64,000 bases of DNA from Rebecca billardiae RCC1528 (taxonomy: Eukaryota; Haptophyta), in contig OZ251231.1 of NCBI GenBank assembly GCA_965240325.2, positions 1,302,001 to 1,366,000 on the forward strand, written 5' to 3'. The position numbers were made by a program, and so were the translations under genes. Under the pieces are notes generated by a model, which was not told the origin of the DNA, ran no database searches, and worked only from the letters and a program-made list of their open reading frames with translations. Below are positions 46,190 through 55,503 of the stretch, in pieces. The first letter of the stretch is position 1. Every line of letters begins with the position of its first letter.

Positions 46190-47406
46190 TCGATCACCTC
46201 GGACGAGGAGGAGGTCTGCCCGCCCGGCTGCGACCCCGCGCTGTACGAGCGCGTGTGCGAGCTCCGGCTCAAGCGGCTCGAGCAGGAGGACGTCTACTCG
46301 GAGTTCCAGAAGTCGATCGAGCTGCTGAAGAAGGAGAACGACAAGCTGATCTCGAAGGAGAAGCAGCTCGACGCCGCGCTGCTCGAGACCGACCGCGACA
46401 TCGAGGCCTTCCAGAACGAGAAGCAGCGCAAGCTGAACGAGCTGCACGTGGTCGTGGTCCTCCATCTCTCGCAGCTGCGATTTCTCAACGAGCGCGCGCA
46501 GCTGCCCGCCGACCTGAGCGAGTGCCTCGTGTTCACGCACGACGGGCTCGAGCGGCTGGCGTCGCGGATCGGCGAGCTCGTCGACGAGAAGGCCGAGCTG
46601 CGCAAGCGGCAGAAGGAGCTCCGGCGCAAGCGCGAGCAGCTCGCCAAGGAGCGCAAGGCCAAGGTGAGCCGCAACGGCGAGCTTGAGGCGCGCGTGCTGG
46701 ACGTGCAGCTGCTCAAGTTCGGGCAGGAGGTCGACCTCGACGCGCTCAACAACTTCACGGTGAACAAGAGCGCGGAGGAGCTGCGCGAGAAGGTGCGCGC
46801 GCACGCGCGCGCCTGCGCCGCCGCGCCGTGGCGCCCGCCGCCTCGTCGCCGCCACGCGCGCCGCGCGCGCTCGGCCGCCGAGCCGACGCCTCGCGCCGCG
46901 CGCGCCGCGCCCCGCGTCCGCGTCCGCGTGCGCAGGTGGCGGTGCTGGACCAGAAGCAGCAGCGCTCGCTCGCGCAGTGGGACGCGCGGCTCAAGCAGGC
47001 GAAGCTCGAGCTGGTGCGCACGACGCAGGAGAACACGGGCGCGCTCGAGCGCGTCGGCCAGCTGCTCGAGTCCCAGGCGACGCTCGAGGGCACGCTCAAC
47101 AAGACTCAGATGGTGCGGCGCGCGCCGTCGGCCAACCGCGCTGCGCCGCGCGCGCGCGCGCGCGCCGCGCGCTCAGCCGCCCGCGCCCACGCGCACGCCC
47201 GCGCGCCGCAGGCGGGGAGCGCCGTGTCGGTGCCGACCAGCGGGCAGGAGGAGTCGATCGAGCGCGGCCGCCTCGTGCAGATGGTCAAGCTGCAGAGCAA
47301 GGAGGTGGACGCGCTCAAGGTCGAGATCAACATGCTGCGCCGAAAGGGTGGGCACGTGTACTCGCCCGCGCCCCCGCCGCCGGCGCAGATGCAGCAGCAG
47401 CAATGA
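41894..47406 (+). CDS. CFAP44: Cilia- and flagella-associated protein 44 (WD40 plus coiled coil)
   Basis: Exons are 41894-46792, 46936-47112 and 47212-47406, all phase 0, giving 1,756 residues; animal CFAP44 is about 1,850. The N-terminal WD40 region (about residues 30-760) reads like CFAP44 from the start: DYFYDAD, YHSFAFESGRRNNVH, GIGAVAVHPSRRYF, PNIYVYEYPSLRLYR, ASVGSYPDYMLTVW and KAFSQEIYSVSFSPN. The rest is coiled coil with an Ala/Gly-rich linker (about 1190-1250) and an Asp run (about 1410-1435). The last exon ends in the family tail EINMLRRKGGHVYSP. CFAP44 with CFAP43 forms the tether/tether-head of inner dynein arm f in axonemes (family knowledge), so the organism builds motile flagella. 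Donors are AAG|GTGCGC and ATG|GTGCGG. Confidence 0.93.
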
Positions 47407-47696
47407 CGAGGATGTGCTGCTTCATCAACACTGCTACTCATCAACTATATAGAATCGTCATAAGAGTCGCTAAGCGCGCGCACGATGATGACAGTATATA
47501 GGGTCGACGCGACGGCGTCGTCCGACATCAGCAGCTTGACGACGTCTGACGATTCGATCGACGACGTGACGATCACGATGCCGAGCGCGTCGGACCGCAG
47601 GGCGCAGGCGGCCAGGCGCAATAACGGCGCAACGCCGAACGCGGAACGCCGCGCAACGCGTACGTACGAATAATAAGTTACTTACTACGACTACGG

Positions 47697-49142
47697 TCAG
47701 CAGTACGGATCAGTAGTCGTAGTACCAGTGAAGCAGCGCCGAAACACGATCTGATCCACAGTAACCACAGGGAGAATCTGTGAGGACGAGTCTGGGGGCA
47801 CAGACACCGTTGCCACTGGATCCCAAGGCTGATGATGTTGAGCCGCCTGCGACGCTGGCACTAAGCCCGAGCCCGAAGAGACGGTGAATTCTTCGCCCAC
47901 AGCCACGACAATGGGAAGCATTGGAGATACAGTCGGCTCGCCTTGTAGCTCGGCCATCGTTGCATTGACAGGCTGCCGGCCAATGCTGGTCCTTGCACGC
48001 GCAGCACGTATCGGTCCATCGGCATCGCAATGCTGTGCGGAGGGGCGCTTGCTGCGGTGCTTGACATCGACCATGCCAGCCAGCTTGTGCGCTCCACACC
48101 GGCTGCCGCGCGCATCACCCGGCATGCCAAAGACTGGCTTCTTTGTGCAGCCAGCCTCATCGCACCTGCGGCTCACCACGTCGACCATGCCGGCCAGCTT
48201 GTGCGCTCCACACCGGCTGCCGCGCGCATCACCCGGCATGCCACATGATGGACGCTTTGTGCAGCCAGCCTCATCGCACCTGCGGCTCACCACATTGACC
48301 ATGCCGGCCAGCCTGTGCGCTCCACACCGGCTGCCGCGCGCATCACCCGGCATGCCAAATGATGGCTGCTTCACACAGCCAGCCTCATCGCACCTGCGGC
48401 TCACCACGTCGACCATGCCGGCCAGCTTGTGCGTTGCGCACCGGCTACCGCGCGCATCACCCGGCATGCCAAAGACTGGCACCTTTGTGCAGCCAGCCTC
48501 ATCGCACCTGCGGCTCACCACGTCGACCATGCCGGCCAGCTTGTGCGCTCCACACCGGCTGCCGCGCGCATCACCCGGCATGCCAAATGATGGCTTCTTT
48601 TTGCAGCCAGCATCATCGCACCTGCGGCTCACCACGTCGACCATGCCGGCCAGCTTGTGCGCGGCGCACCGGCTGCCACGCGCATCACCCGGCATGCCAA
48701 AGGCTGGCTGCGTCACGCAGCCAGCCTCATCGCACCTGCGGCTCACCACGTCGACCATGCCGGCCAGCTTGTGCGCTCCACACCGGCTGCCGCGCGCAGC
48801 ACCCGGCATGCCAAAGAATGGCTGCGTCACACAGCCAGCCTCATCGCACCTGTGGTTCACCACGTCGACCATGCCGGCCAGCTTGTGCGTTGCGCACCGG
48901 CTACCGCGCGCATCACCCGGCATGCCAAAGACTGGCACCTTTGTGCAGCCAGCCTCATCGCACCTGCGGCTCACCACGTCGACCATGCCGGCCAGCTTGT
49001 GCGCTCCACACCGGCTGCCGCGCGCATCACCCGGCATGCCAAATGATGGCTTCTTTTTGCAGCCAGCATCATCGCACCTGCGGCTCACCACGTCGACCAT
49101 GCCGGCCAGCTTGGGCGCTGCGCCGCCGGCTGGCACGCGCAT
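47697..49142 (-). CDS. EsV-1-7 cysteine-rich repeat protein, nine repeats
   Basis: The ATG at 49140-49142 gives 481 residues. Residues about 11-352 are nine tandem 38-residue units that fit the EsV-1-7 consensus C-X4-C-X16-C-X2-H-X12 exactly (for example C-DEAG-C, then C-GA-H, then KLAGMVDVVSRR). Each Cys3-His set probably binds a metal. The family was named from a brown-algal virus gene and includes the brown-algal developmental regulator IMMEDIATE UPRIGHT; its molecular role is unknown. The C-terminal about 125 residues are unlike the repeats and appear disordered. Repeats 1-2 and 5-6 are nearly the same pair, pointing to block duplication of about four units. The gene is intronless and divergent from the Nudix-like gene (182 bp between starts). 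Confidence 0.9.
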   Translation of the reverse strand: MRVPAGGAAPKLAGMVDVVSRRCDDAGCKKKPSFGMPGDARGSRCGAHKLAGMVDVVSRRCDEAGCTKVPVFGMPGDARGSRCATHKLAGMVDVVNHRCDEAGCVTQPFFGMPGAARGSRCGAHKLAGMVDVVSRRCDEAGCVTQPAFGMPGDARGSRCAAHKLAGMVDVVSRRCDDAGCKKKPSFGMPGDARGSRCGAHKLAGMVDVVSRRCDEAGCTKVPVFGMPGDARGSRCATHKLAGMVDVVSRRCDEAGCVKQPSFGMPGDARGSRCGAHRLAGMVNVVSRRCDEAGCTKRPSCGMPGDARGSRCGAHKLAGMVDVVSRRCDEAGCTKKPVFGMPGDARGSRCGAHKLAGMVDVKHRSKRPSAQHCDADGPIRAARARTSIGRQPVNATMAELQGEPTVSPMLPIVVAVGEEFTVSSGSGLVPASQAAQHHQPWDPVATVSVPPDSSSQILPVVTVDQIVFRRCFTGTTTTDPYC

Positions 49143-49324
49143 GAGCACGCCACCTTGAATCGGATGAATATCCGTACTTGCAGGCTCGATTTAAAAAGAT
49201 TTAAAAAGACAAGGATGAATATGGATGATGCTGATAAATTCAAAATAATGTGGACCGCGGCCAAGTCCCGAGCAGGCGGACGGGCTCCAGACTGAGTCCA
49301 GAGCGCTTGCGCCTGAGAGCAGCC

Positions 49325-51256
49325 ATGACGCCCACCGCCGCCGACGGCCGGCCCACCGCCGCGGGCTGCGTGCTGTACCGCCGCGGTCAGGCGCTGGGTG
49401 GCCCTGCCCTCACATATCTGCTCGCCCGCACCCGGCACAACGAGTGGGCGCCGCCGAAAGTGCGGCTCCGCGTGGACGAGGCGGCGGATGTGGGCGCACG
49501 CCGATCGGCGCTGCGCGCGCTTGGCGTCGAGTGCGAGCTCGACCTTGCGGCGGGCGCGCACGAGCTGGTCTACGCCCTGCCCGTTTCCGTTTCAGAGCAC
49601 GCCGGCGCGCCGGCGCTCGCCCACGCGCTCTTCTTCTGCGCGCCCGTGCCCCTGGGCGTGCGCACGCCGGAGGGGGCTGTCTGGCTGCCTCTTGCCGCCG
49701 CCGAGCTGCGCGCCGGCCACCCGGAGCTGCGCGAGCTGCTGCGCCGCGTGGACCACGCGGTGCGCAAGACCGACGGTCCCGCGCCCGGGCCGACCGTCGC
49801 GCCCGACCCCGCGCCCGTCGACCTCTCCGCCGCGCTCTCGCACGACGCGCTCCACGCGATCCTCGCGCTCGCAGATGCGGAGACGCTCGGCGCCGCGTGG
49901 TCCGTGAGCCGCGCGTGGCACGAGGTGGCCGCCGCGCTCACGGCGCGCGCGCTGACGCAGCTCGACGGCCTCATCGCCGCGGCGGAGGCCTCCGCCGCGA
50001 GCCCCGCCTCGCACGCGCCGCCCTCGCTCTCTGTCGACGACACGTGCTGGCTCGCACAGCTGCCGCTGCCGCTGCTCACGGCCAAGCTGGGCCGGAGCCG
50101 CGCGGCGCTCGGCGCGCTCGCGGCGATCTGCTACGATGCGGCCATCTCGGCGCCGGAGCACCCGTCGCAGGCGCCGCGGCTCCCGCCGCGCGCGCGCGCG
50201 CACGGCGCGAGCCCCACCATCCTGCCGCGGCTGCCGTGGAGCGCGGCGCCCCGGCTCGCGCGCGCATGTGCGACCTTTGCGAGCGTCGACCAGTGCTGCG
50301 ACGTGCCACCGGCTGCCGCGCTGCCGGCGAGCCGCGGGCCGTTCTGCGACGTGCTGCTCGCGCGGCTGCGCGAGGCGAGCCGCGCGGAGGGCGGGTACAT
50401 CCGGCGCTGGGCCTCGCTCGACGACGGCAGAGCCGTGCCGGACGAGCCGGCCGCGGCCGCGAGGCTGCCAGCGTGTCGCCTGGCCGCGCAGCTGTTTGCC
50501 GCCGGGTTCGCGCCGTGGGCCGACCGGCGGCGCACGCTGCGCATCTACTCGAAGCTGGTCGGCCGGCTGCTGTACGACGTGGACCTGTACGTCGACAGAT
50601 GGCGCGAGATGAGCGCCGCGCGCCGCGCGAGCGCCGCCGACGCGGCCGTCGCGGCGAGCGCGGCCGTCGCGCAGCGCGTCGCGTCTGACAGCGTGCTTGC
50701 ACTGAGCGAGCTCGTGGCCAACTGCGGCATGCGGCTCGAGCTCGAGATTGGGAACACGTCGTGCCTGCCCACGCGGCAGGCCTTCCACGGCCTGCTGGAC
50801 TCGGTCGTCGTCACCGTCGCCGAGCTGCTCCCCGAGCTGCTCGAGCGGTGGGTCGCGCACGCGCCGGGCGCTCTCACGCCGCCAGCCGTCTCTGCGCTCC
50901 GCACGCTCGCAGCGTTTGCCGACGCGGGCTGGTCCCTGCCGCCGGGCCACCCCGGGATCCCTGAGCTCGGCGTGCCGTCGGAGCGCCTGCCGCGCCTGGT
51001 CTTCGCATCATCAGCCGGTGCGCTCTCGCGCGAGGACTCGGAGGACATCGCGGTGGTGGGTGCACTGCCGGGCGGCGGCGCCGGTGCCGCGGGTCCCCCC
51101 GCCGACCCTGGGCCTGAGCCGGCGCCAGTCGAAGTCGAGGCGCAGGGCGGGGACGACGCGCAGGGGCCCGACGAGGCCGGGCCAGGCGGGGGCGGTGTCG
51201 CTGCGGCTGATGGCGTCGGTGCCGAGGACGACGCGCCTGCTGCTGCTGATGTCTGA
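49325..51256 (+). CDS. Degenerate Nudix domain plus F-box-like protein
   Basis: The ATG at 49325 opens a 643-residue intronless frame. Residues about 12-150 resemble the diadenosine-tetraphosphate-hydrolase type of Nudix fold (AAGCVLYRR, YLLARTRHNEWAPPKVRL, later ELVYALPV and FFCAPVP). The catalytic G-x5-E-x7-REUxEExGU box is not intact: the segment VDEAADVGARRSALRALGV keeps only its shape. Hydrolase activity is therefore doubtful. About residues 165-205 (LSHDALHAILALADAETL, then a Trp helix) look like an F-box, which would recruit a substrate to an SCF ubiquitin ligase. The remainder is helical and Ala-rich with an acidic, low-complexity C-terminus. Both domain calls are inferences from short patterns. 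Confidence 0.6.
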   Translation: MTPTAADGRPTAAGCVLYRRGQALGGPALTYLLARTRHNEWAPPKVRLRVDEAADVGARRSALRALGVECELDLAAGAHELVYALPVSVSEHAGAPALAHALFFCAPVPLGVRTPEGAVWLPLAAAELRAGHPELRELLRRVDHAVRKTDGPAPGPTVAPDPAPVDLSAALSHDALHAILALADAETLGAAWSVSRAWHEVAAALTARALTQLDGLIAAAEASAASPASHAPPSLSVDDTCWLAQLPLPLLTAKLGRSRAALGALAAICYDAAISAPEHPSQAPRLPPRARAHGASPTILPRLPWSAAPRLARACATFASVDQCCDVPPAAALPASRGPFCDVLLARLREASRAEGGYIRRWASLDDGRAVPDEPAAAARLPACRLAAQLFAAGFAPWADRRRTLRIYSKLVGRLLYDVDLYVDRWREMSAARRASAADAAVAASAAVAQRVASDSVLALSELVANCGMRLELEIGNTSCLPTRQAFHGLLDSVVVTVAELLPELLERWVAHAPGALTPPAVSALRTLAAFADAGWSLPPGHPGIPELGVPSERLPRLVFASSAGALSREDSEDIAVVGALPGGGAGAAGPPADPGPEPAPVEVEAQGGDDAQGPDEAGPGGGGVAAADGVGAEDDAPAAADV

Positions 51257-51709
51257 CCCGCATTCAGCGTCGCGACGGGCGGCCGGCGCAGCCGCGTCAC
51301 GGTCCCACACTCCTCAATTTCGGATTTTCGCTGATGCCTGATGGTCATTTGTGAACCCGCGAGCGACAGCCGACACTTGGCACTGACTGAGTGACAGGCT
51401 CCGCGTCGGCTCCGAGCCCGGCGCGGACCGGCCGCGTCACCGGCTTGGCTGAACCGCGCCCTCGCCACCGTCTGACGCACTCTGCTGAGACTCTGCGGGC
51501 GCTACTACTGGTACAGTGTCACTCAAGAGCCGAGGGCAGCACAACTTAGTAGCGTAGCTGAGCCTTCGCCGCTTTCAGCCGCCCGCACCGCCACCGGCCA
51601 CCCCGCTACTGCATGTCGTCGTCCCCGCCGTCCGGTCGCCAATCGGCGAATCGCCATCGTTGATTGAGAACTTGAGGCTCTGGAGCGTTGTCGTCCCGGA
51701 CCCGACACG
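51257..51709. other. Intergenic region, no gene seen
   Basis: This lies between the Nudix/F-box-like gene and the MYND gene, both on the plus strand. It is mixed in base composition without repeats or a recognisable RNA. It should contain the first gene's terminator and the second gene's promoter. Confidence 0.5.
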
Positions 51710-53083
51710 ATGGAGACGACGTTCGGCGGCCGCGTGCACACTTCTCCCCAGTGTGCTCATTGCGGTCAGATGGGCGCGCAGAAGCGGTGCTCGAGGTGCT
51801 CGTCGGTGTACTACTGCAACGTCGACTGTCACAAAGCGCATTGGAAGGAACACAAGCTTGTGTGCCGCGCGCCGACCGCGAGCAGCGAGGGGCAGCCAGC
51901 GTTCCAGGTGGTGGCGTTTGCGGGCCGAGCGGATCTCGGGGCCACCTTCATGCTCTCTGTTTGCCTGGTCGAGCGGGGCAAGCAGATCCCGACCTGCGCC
52001 TCGCTCTGCATCAGCATGCGCGAGCCCTTCGAGGGCGCGGGCATCCGCAACTCGATGGTGTTCTCGTCCGAGCTCGCGCAGGCGTTCGGCACGCGCTCGC
52101 TGGCGGACGCGCGCGTGATGCTCGAGGCGTTCTACATGCACGAGCTCGAGATGTACCGCGACGCGTGGGGCAGCCGGCGCATCCGCTCGTACTTCGCGCC
52201 CGTGCCCCTCGAGCTCGCGCGCGTGATGCTCGAGGCGGCCCTGGAGGCGACGCCTGGCAAGAAGCCGCCGGCCGAGTGCCGGCAGGCGTTGCAGCTGATG
52301 CGCGCCGTCCTCCCCGCCGCCGCGCTCGGCGGCGGCGCGGACGCTCCGCGCTTCGACGCGCCGCTCCGCGCGCTCGCGGCCCGCGCGGACGGGCCGTACG
52401 CGCGCGTGCGCGCCGAGCTCGGCGCCATGGACCCCGTCACCTTTGCCGGCACGTGCCACGAGTTCTTCTCCGCGCGCGCCGAATACTGCCACGGCTCAAA
52501 CCTGCTGGACGAGGTGCTCACGGTGTGGGATGCGCCGCCCGCGAGCCTCGGGCCGTGCCCGCCGCGCGGGCGGCCCGACGAGCGCAAGCGCTGGCTCCTC
52601 GACATTCTGTCGAGCAGGCCGGGCGCGCGGGAGCGCTTTGCCCGGTCCCTCTATCACAACGCCGCCTGGCATGCGCGCCGTGACGAGCCGGCCGCGGCGG
52701 CCATCACCCACGCCGCCGCGGAGCAGGCCGAGGCGCTGGCGGGGAAGGCGCGCTGGGCGCACGAGTGCGCCTACGCCATCGTGTGCGCGGTACGCACCGA
52801 CTTTCCCGACGAGGGGAACCTGCACATCAGCCGTGACAGCACGCGCACGAGCAACCGCACGGGGCTCGCGGCGACGACCATCGACCCAGCGGCCAACTCC
52901 CGCGAGCTGCAGAACGCGCCTGAGACCATCTCGATGCGCGAGCGCGCCAACTTTGGCCACGGGAAGCTGATCGCCGAGCTCGTCGACCAGCGCGTCTCGG
53001 CGCAGGACGCGCCCGTGCTCGCCAAGATCCCCGCAAAGAGGGAGGCGATCCTCGAGGAATTTGACTTCCCCGGCCAACGCTGA
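51710..53083 (+). CDS. MYND-type zinc-finger protein
   Basis: The ATG at 51710 opens a 457-residue frame. Residues 15-52 are a complete MYND finger: Cys15-X2-Cys18, Cys27-X2-Cys30, YYC36, Cys40, HW, His48 and Cys52. These should bind two zinc ions and mediate protein-protein contacts (family knowledge). The rest, about 400 residues, is helical with no SET domain or ankyrin repeats that I can see, so it is not a SMYD methyltransferase. An N-terminal MYND finger with an uncharacterised long tail is common in algal genomes. No intron is needed. Its partner and pathway are unknown. Confidence 0.8.
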   Translation: METTFGGRVHTSPQCAHCGQMGAQKRCSRCSSVYYCNVDCHKAHWKEHKLVCRAPTASSEGQPAFQVVAFAGRADLGATFMLSVCLVERGKQIPTCASLCISMREPFEGAGIRNSMVFSSELAQAFGTRSLADARVMLEAFYMHELEMYRDAWGSRRIRSYFAPVPLELARVMLEAALEATPGKKPPAECRQALQLMRAVLPAAALGGGADAPRFDAPLRALAARADGPYARVRAELGAMDPVTFAGTCHEFFSARAEYCHGSNLLDEVLTVWDAPPASLGPCPPRGRPDERKRWLLDILSSRPGARERFARSLYHNAAWHARRDEPAAAAITHAAAEQAEALAGKARWAHECAYAIVCAVRTDFPDEGNLHISRDSTRTSNRTGLAATTIDPAANSRELQNAPETISMRERANFGHGKLIAELVDQRVSAQDAPVLAKIPAKREAILEEFDFPGQR

Positions 53084-53463
53084 ACACTGACTAGCTTACT
53101 GTCTCATAGTGCTAGCTGATATAGACTACCGTCGTTGAATAATACTTCGTCTTAGAGTCTGATGACTACCGTACTGTAGTGACTGTCCGGCGGCCTTGAT
53201 GACACTAGTACTGTCCGAATAACAGTCCGATTGACGAGTTTATATATATTATATTGTATCATATATATTATTGTCACGCGCAGGCGGCTTTATTGACAGT
53301 GCGGCGGTCAGTGCCGGGAGGCGGGATCGAATGAGCCTGTCTCAGGGCATTTCAACGACGACGACTAGCAGATGATACACCGCTGAATCCGCTTCAAGCT
53401 AGTTAAAGAACGGGCGGGCGCGGCGTCGCCACGGTCGCAGTGAGGACACCCGGGACAGGCCGG
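53084..53463. other. Convergent intergenic region
   Basis: The MYND gene (+) and the GT14 gene (-) end towards each other here. The stretch is AT-richer, with TTTATATATATTATATTG near 53239-53256, and contains no frame worth reporting. It should hold both transcript ends. Confidence 0.5.
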
Positions 53464-55242
53464 TCAGGGGGCGCTCGCCTCCGTGGTGCCGCTCTGCTCG
53501 CGCAGCATCTCCAGCACAAGCTCGGGCAGCGGCCCAAGCCTGCGCAGCAGCACGCGCCGCCTCTCGTCCTCGCCGAGCGCGCGCGTGCAGCCCGGGATCC
53601 GCTCCGCGCAACACGACGCGACCGTGGCCGTGCACGCGCGGTCGCAGTGGCAAACGCTCCCGTCCTCAAAGGTGACGTAAGCGAGGTGTCCGCGCGCGCC
53701 GCTCGCGCGCTCGACGCTCGCGCCCGGCTGGTACATCGTCGCGACGATGTCCTCGTTGCCGTAGTGCACGGGGTGGTCCGTGCGCCGGCGCGCCGCCTCC
53801 GGATCGCGCTCGCGCTCCTCGCGCAGCGGCGGCGGCGCGAGCTGCGTCAGCCCGGCGTCCTCGGCGACAAAGGACTGGGCGATGAGCGGCTGCTCGGGGA
53901 GGTGCGCGCCGCGCATCTTGCGCTCGATCGCGTCCTGCCACTGGTCGATCAGCGCCGAGTCGACCATCGGGTCCACCTTGCGCGCGAAGATCGCCTCAGA
54001 CGCGCGCAGCGTGCTGAGCATGTCCGCGCGCAGCACGCGCGGGCCTGAGGCATATGGGTGCCCCATGCTCTGCCAGTACTCGAGTGCGCTGGCGCCCTGC
54101 GGCCAGTCGATGTACCGCAGGTTGTGCGAGATGATCGAGTCGCGGTACGGCGAGTTCATCGCCGCGGTCTGCACGAACACCTCGTCCGCCATGTAGCTGC
54201 TCTCCAGCGCATCGATCAGGTCGCCCGCACCGGCGCCGGCTGCGCCCGCGCCTGACTCGGCCGCCGCCGCCTCGGCGCCGTCCGCCGAGCCACTCGCGTC
54301 CGCGGCCGCTGCCGCCTCGGCGGCGCCGGACGGGCCGCGCGCGAGGAGGGGGCGGCGCACGAGGTACTCGTATAGCGGGCGCGCGAGCACGACCCACTGC
54401 GAGCCGTGGAACACCTCCACGCCCGGCGCCACCGCCGGCGCGTGCAGCGGCGCGCGCGTGTACATGATTGGGCCCGAGCGCGCGAGGCAGCACTGACGGC
54501 TGTCGCCAAACAGCGACGCGGCCGTGTGGTTGAGCACGGCGAAGCCGAGGCCGGCGCACTCGACGAAGGGGTGGCGGCGCATGTGCGCGTGCACCTTGTA
54601 CCGCATCTCGTCGCGGCCCGGGTCCTTCACCGCGACGAAGCTCCGGTTACGGAAGCGGAGCAGGAAGGCGGAGAGCTCGGCGTGCGTGCGCAGCGTGATA
54701 TCCGAGTCGGAGAGGTTGATGAAGAAGTCGAAGGCGCCGCCGGAGTGCACGGCGGTGGCGATGGCGTCGAGGAGCACCGACACCATGCTGAACGCGCCCC
54801 AGCCCACGCTCCGCCGACGGCGCAGCACGTGGATGTTGCCGAACGCCTCGAAGGTCTCGCGCAGCGGCCGCACCACCTCCTCGCCGAGCTTGGCGTCGAT
54901 GTGGATGAGGTAGAGGTTGTGCTTCGAGTACAGCGAGCGGACGAGGCGGCTGACCGTGAAGTGCGCGAAGTTGCGCCCCGCCATCAGCAGGTAGCAGATC
55001 GAGATGCCGTTCTCGTCCTTGGACGCCGGGTCGTGCGCGACGTCCTCGTCGACGCGCAGCTCGTGCGGCGCCGGGCCGCGCGCGAGGCGCTCGCCGATGG
55101 CCTCGTCGCACGCGCGGGTCACATTGTCCTCGGCGATCGGCTTGTCGTTGTGGTCCACGTACACGCCGCGGAAGCTCGCGCCCGACGGCGCCGCCGCGAC
55201 GAGGGCGAGGGCGACTCCGCACGTCCACGAGCTGGCCAGCAT
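53464..55242 (-). CDS. GT14-family glycosyltransferase (core-2/I-branching or xylosyltransferase type) with SMB-like tail
   Basis: The ATG at 55240-55242 gives 592 residues and places a signal peptide or anchor first (CGVALALVAAAPSGASF). The catalytic domain from about 75 to 330 follows GT14 order: ISICYLLMAGRNF, LYLIHIDAKLGEEV, VGWGAFSMV, then FFINLSDSDITLRT and GSQWVVLARPLYEYL. The family adds GlcNAc or xylose branches to glycoproteins and proteoglycans in the Golgi. The acceptor here is unknown. Near residues 528-552 a cysteine knot, CHCDRACTATVASCC, with a later Cys, resembles a somatomedin-B-like module, unusual after a GT14 domain. An Ala/Gly insert (about 315-345) interrupts the domain. 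There are no introns. Confidence 0.85.
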   Translation of the reverse strand: MLASSWTCGVALALVAAAPSGASFRGVYVDHNDKPIAEDNVTRACDEAIGERLARGPAPHELRVDEDVAHDPASKDENGISICYLLMAGRNFAHFTVSRLVRSLYSKHNLYLIHIDAKLGEEVVRPLRETFEAFGNIHVLRRRRSVGWGAFSMVSVLLDAIATAVHSGGAFDFFINLSDSDITLRTHAELSAFLLRFRNRSFVAVKDPGRDEMRYKVHAHMRRHPFVECAGLGFAVLNHTAASLFGDSRQCCLARSGPIMYTRAPLHAPAVAPGVEVFHGSQWVVLARPLYEYLVRRPLLARGPSGAAEAAAAADASGSADGAEAAAAESGAGAAGAGAGDLIDALESSYMADEVFVQTAAMNSPYRDSIISHNLRYIDWPQGASALEYWQSMGHPYASGPRVLRADMLSTLRASEAIFARKVDPMVDSALIDQWQDAIERKMRGAHLPEQPLIAQSFVAEDAGLTQLAPPPLREERERDPEAARRRTDHPVHYGNEDIVATMYQPGASVERASGARGHLAYVTFEDGSVCHCDRACTATVASCCAERIPGCTRALGEDERRRVLLRRLGPLPELVLEMLREQSGTTEASAP

Positions 55243-55503
55243 GGCGCCTCGCCCGGACCGGCGCCTGGCACGGTGGCACCGGATCGCTTTCGCTTTGCAG
55301 GCTTTGCAGCCTGCACGCCGAGCGAGCAAGGGGTCTTACAAATAACCCATCACTTTTAAAGTCTCCTTGCGCCGAGCGCTCGTGGTTGCTCAGCCTCTCA
55401 GCGACTGGAGACTGTCTCCCCGTTGGACTATTCCTTTGGTTGGACTGTCCGTTGGCCGACATCTTCAATCTTGAACGGCGAGCGGGGGGAGGGCCGCGGC
55501 GTC

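Noticed and set aside
48060-49142. Regularly spaced repeats that could look like a CRISPR array
   Set aside because: The 114-bp units are contiguous, in frame, and encode the EsV-1-7 consensus. There are no unique spacers.
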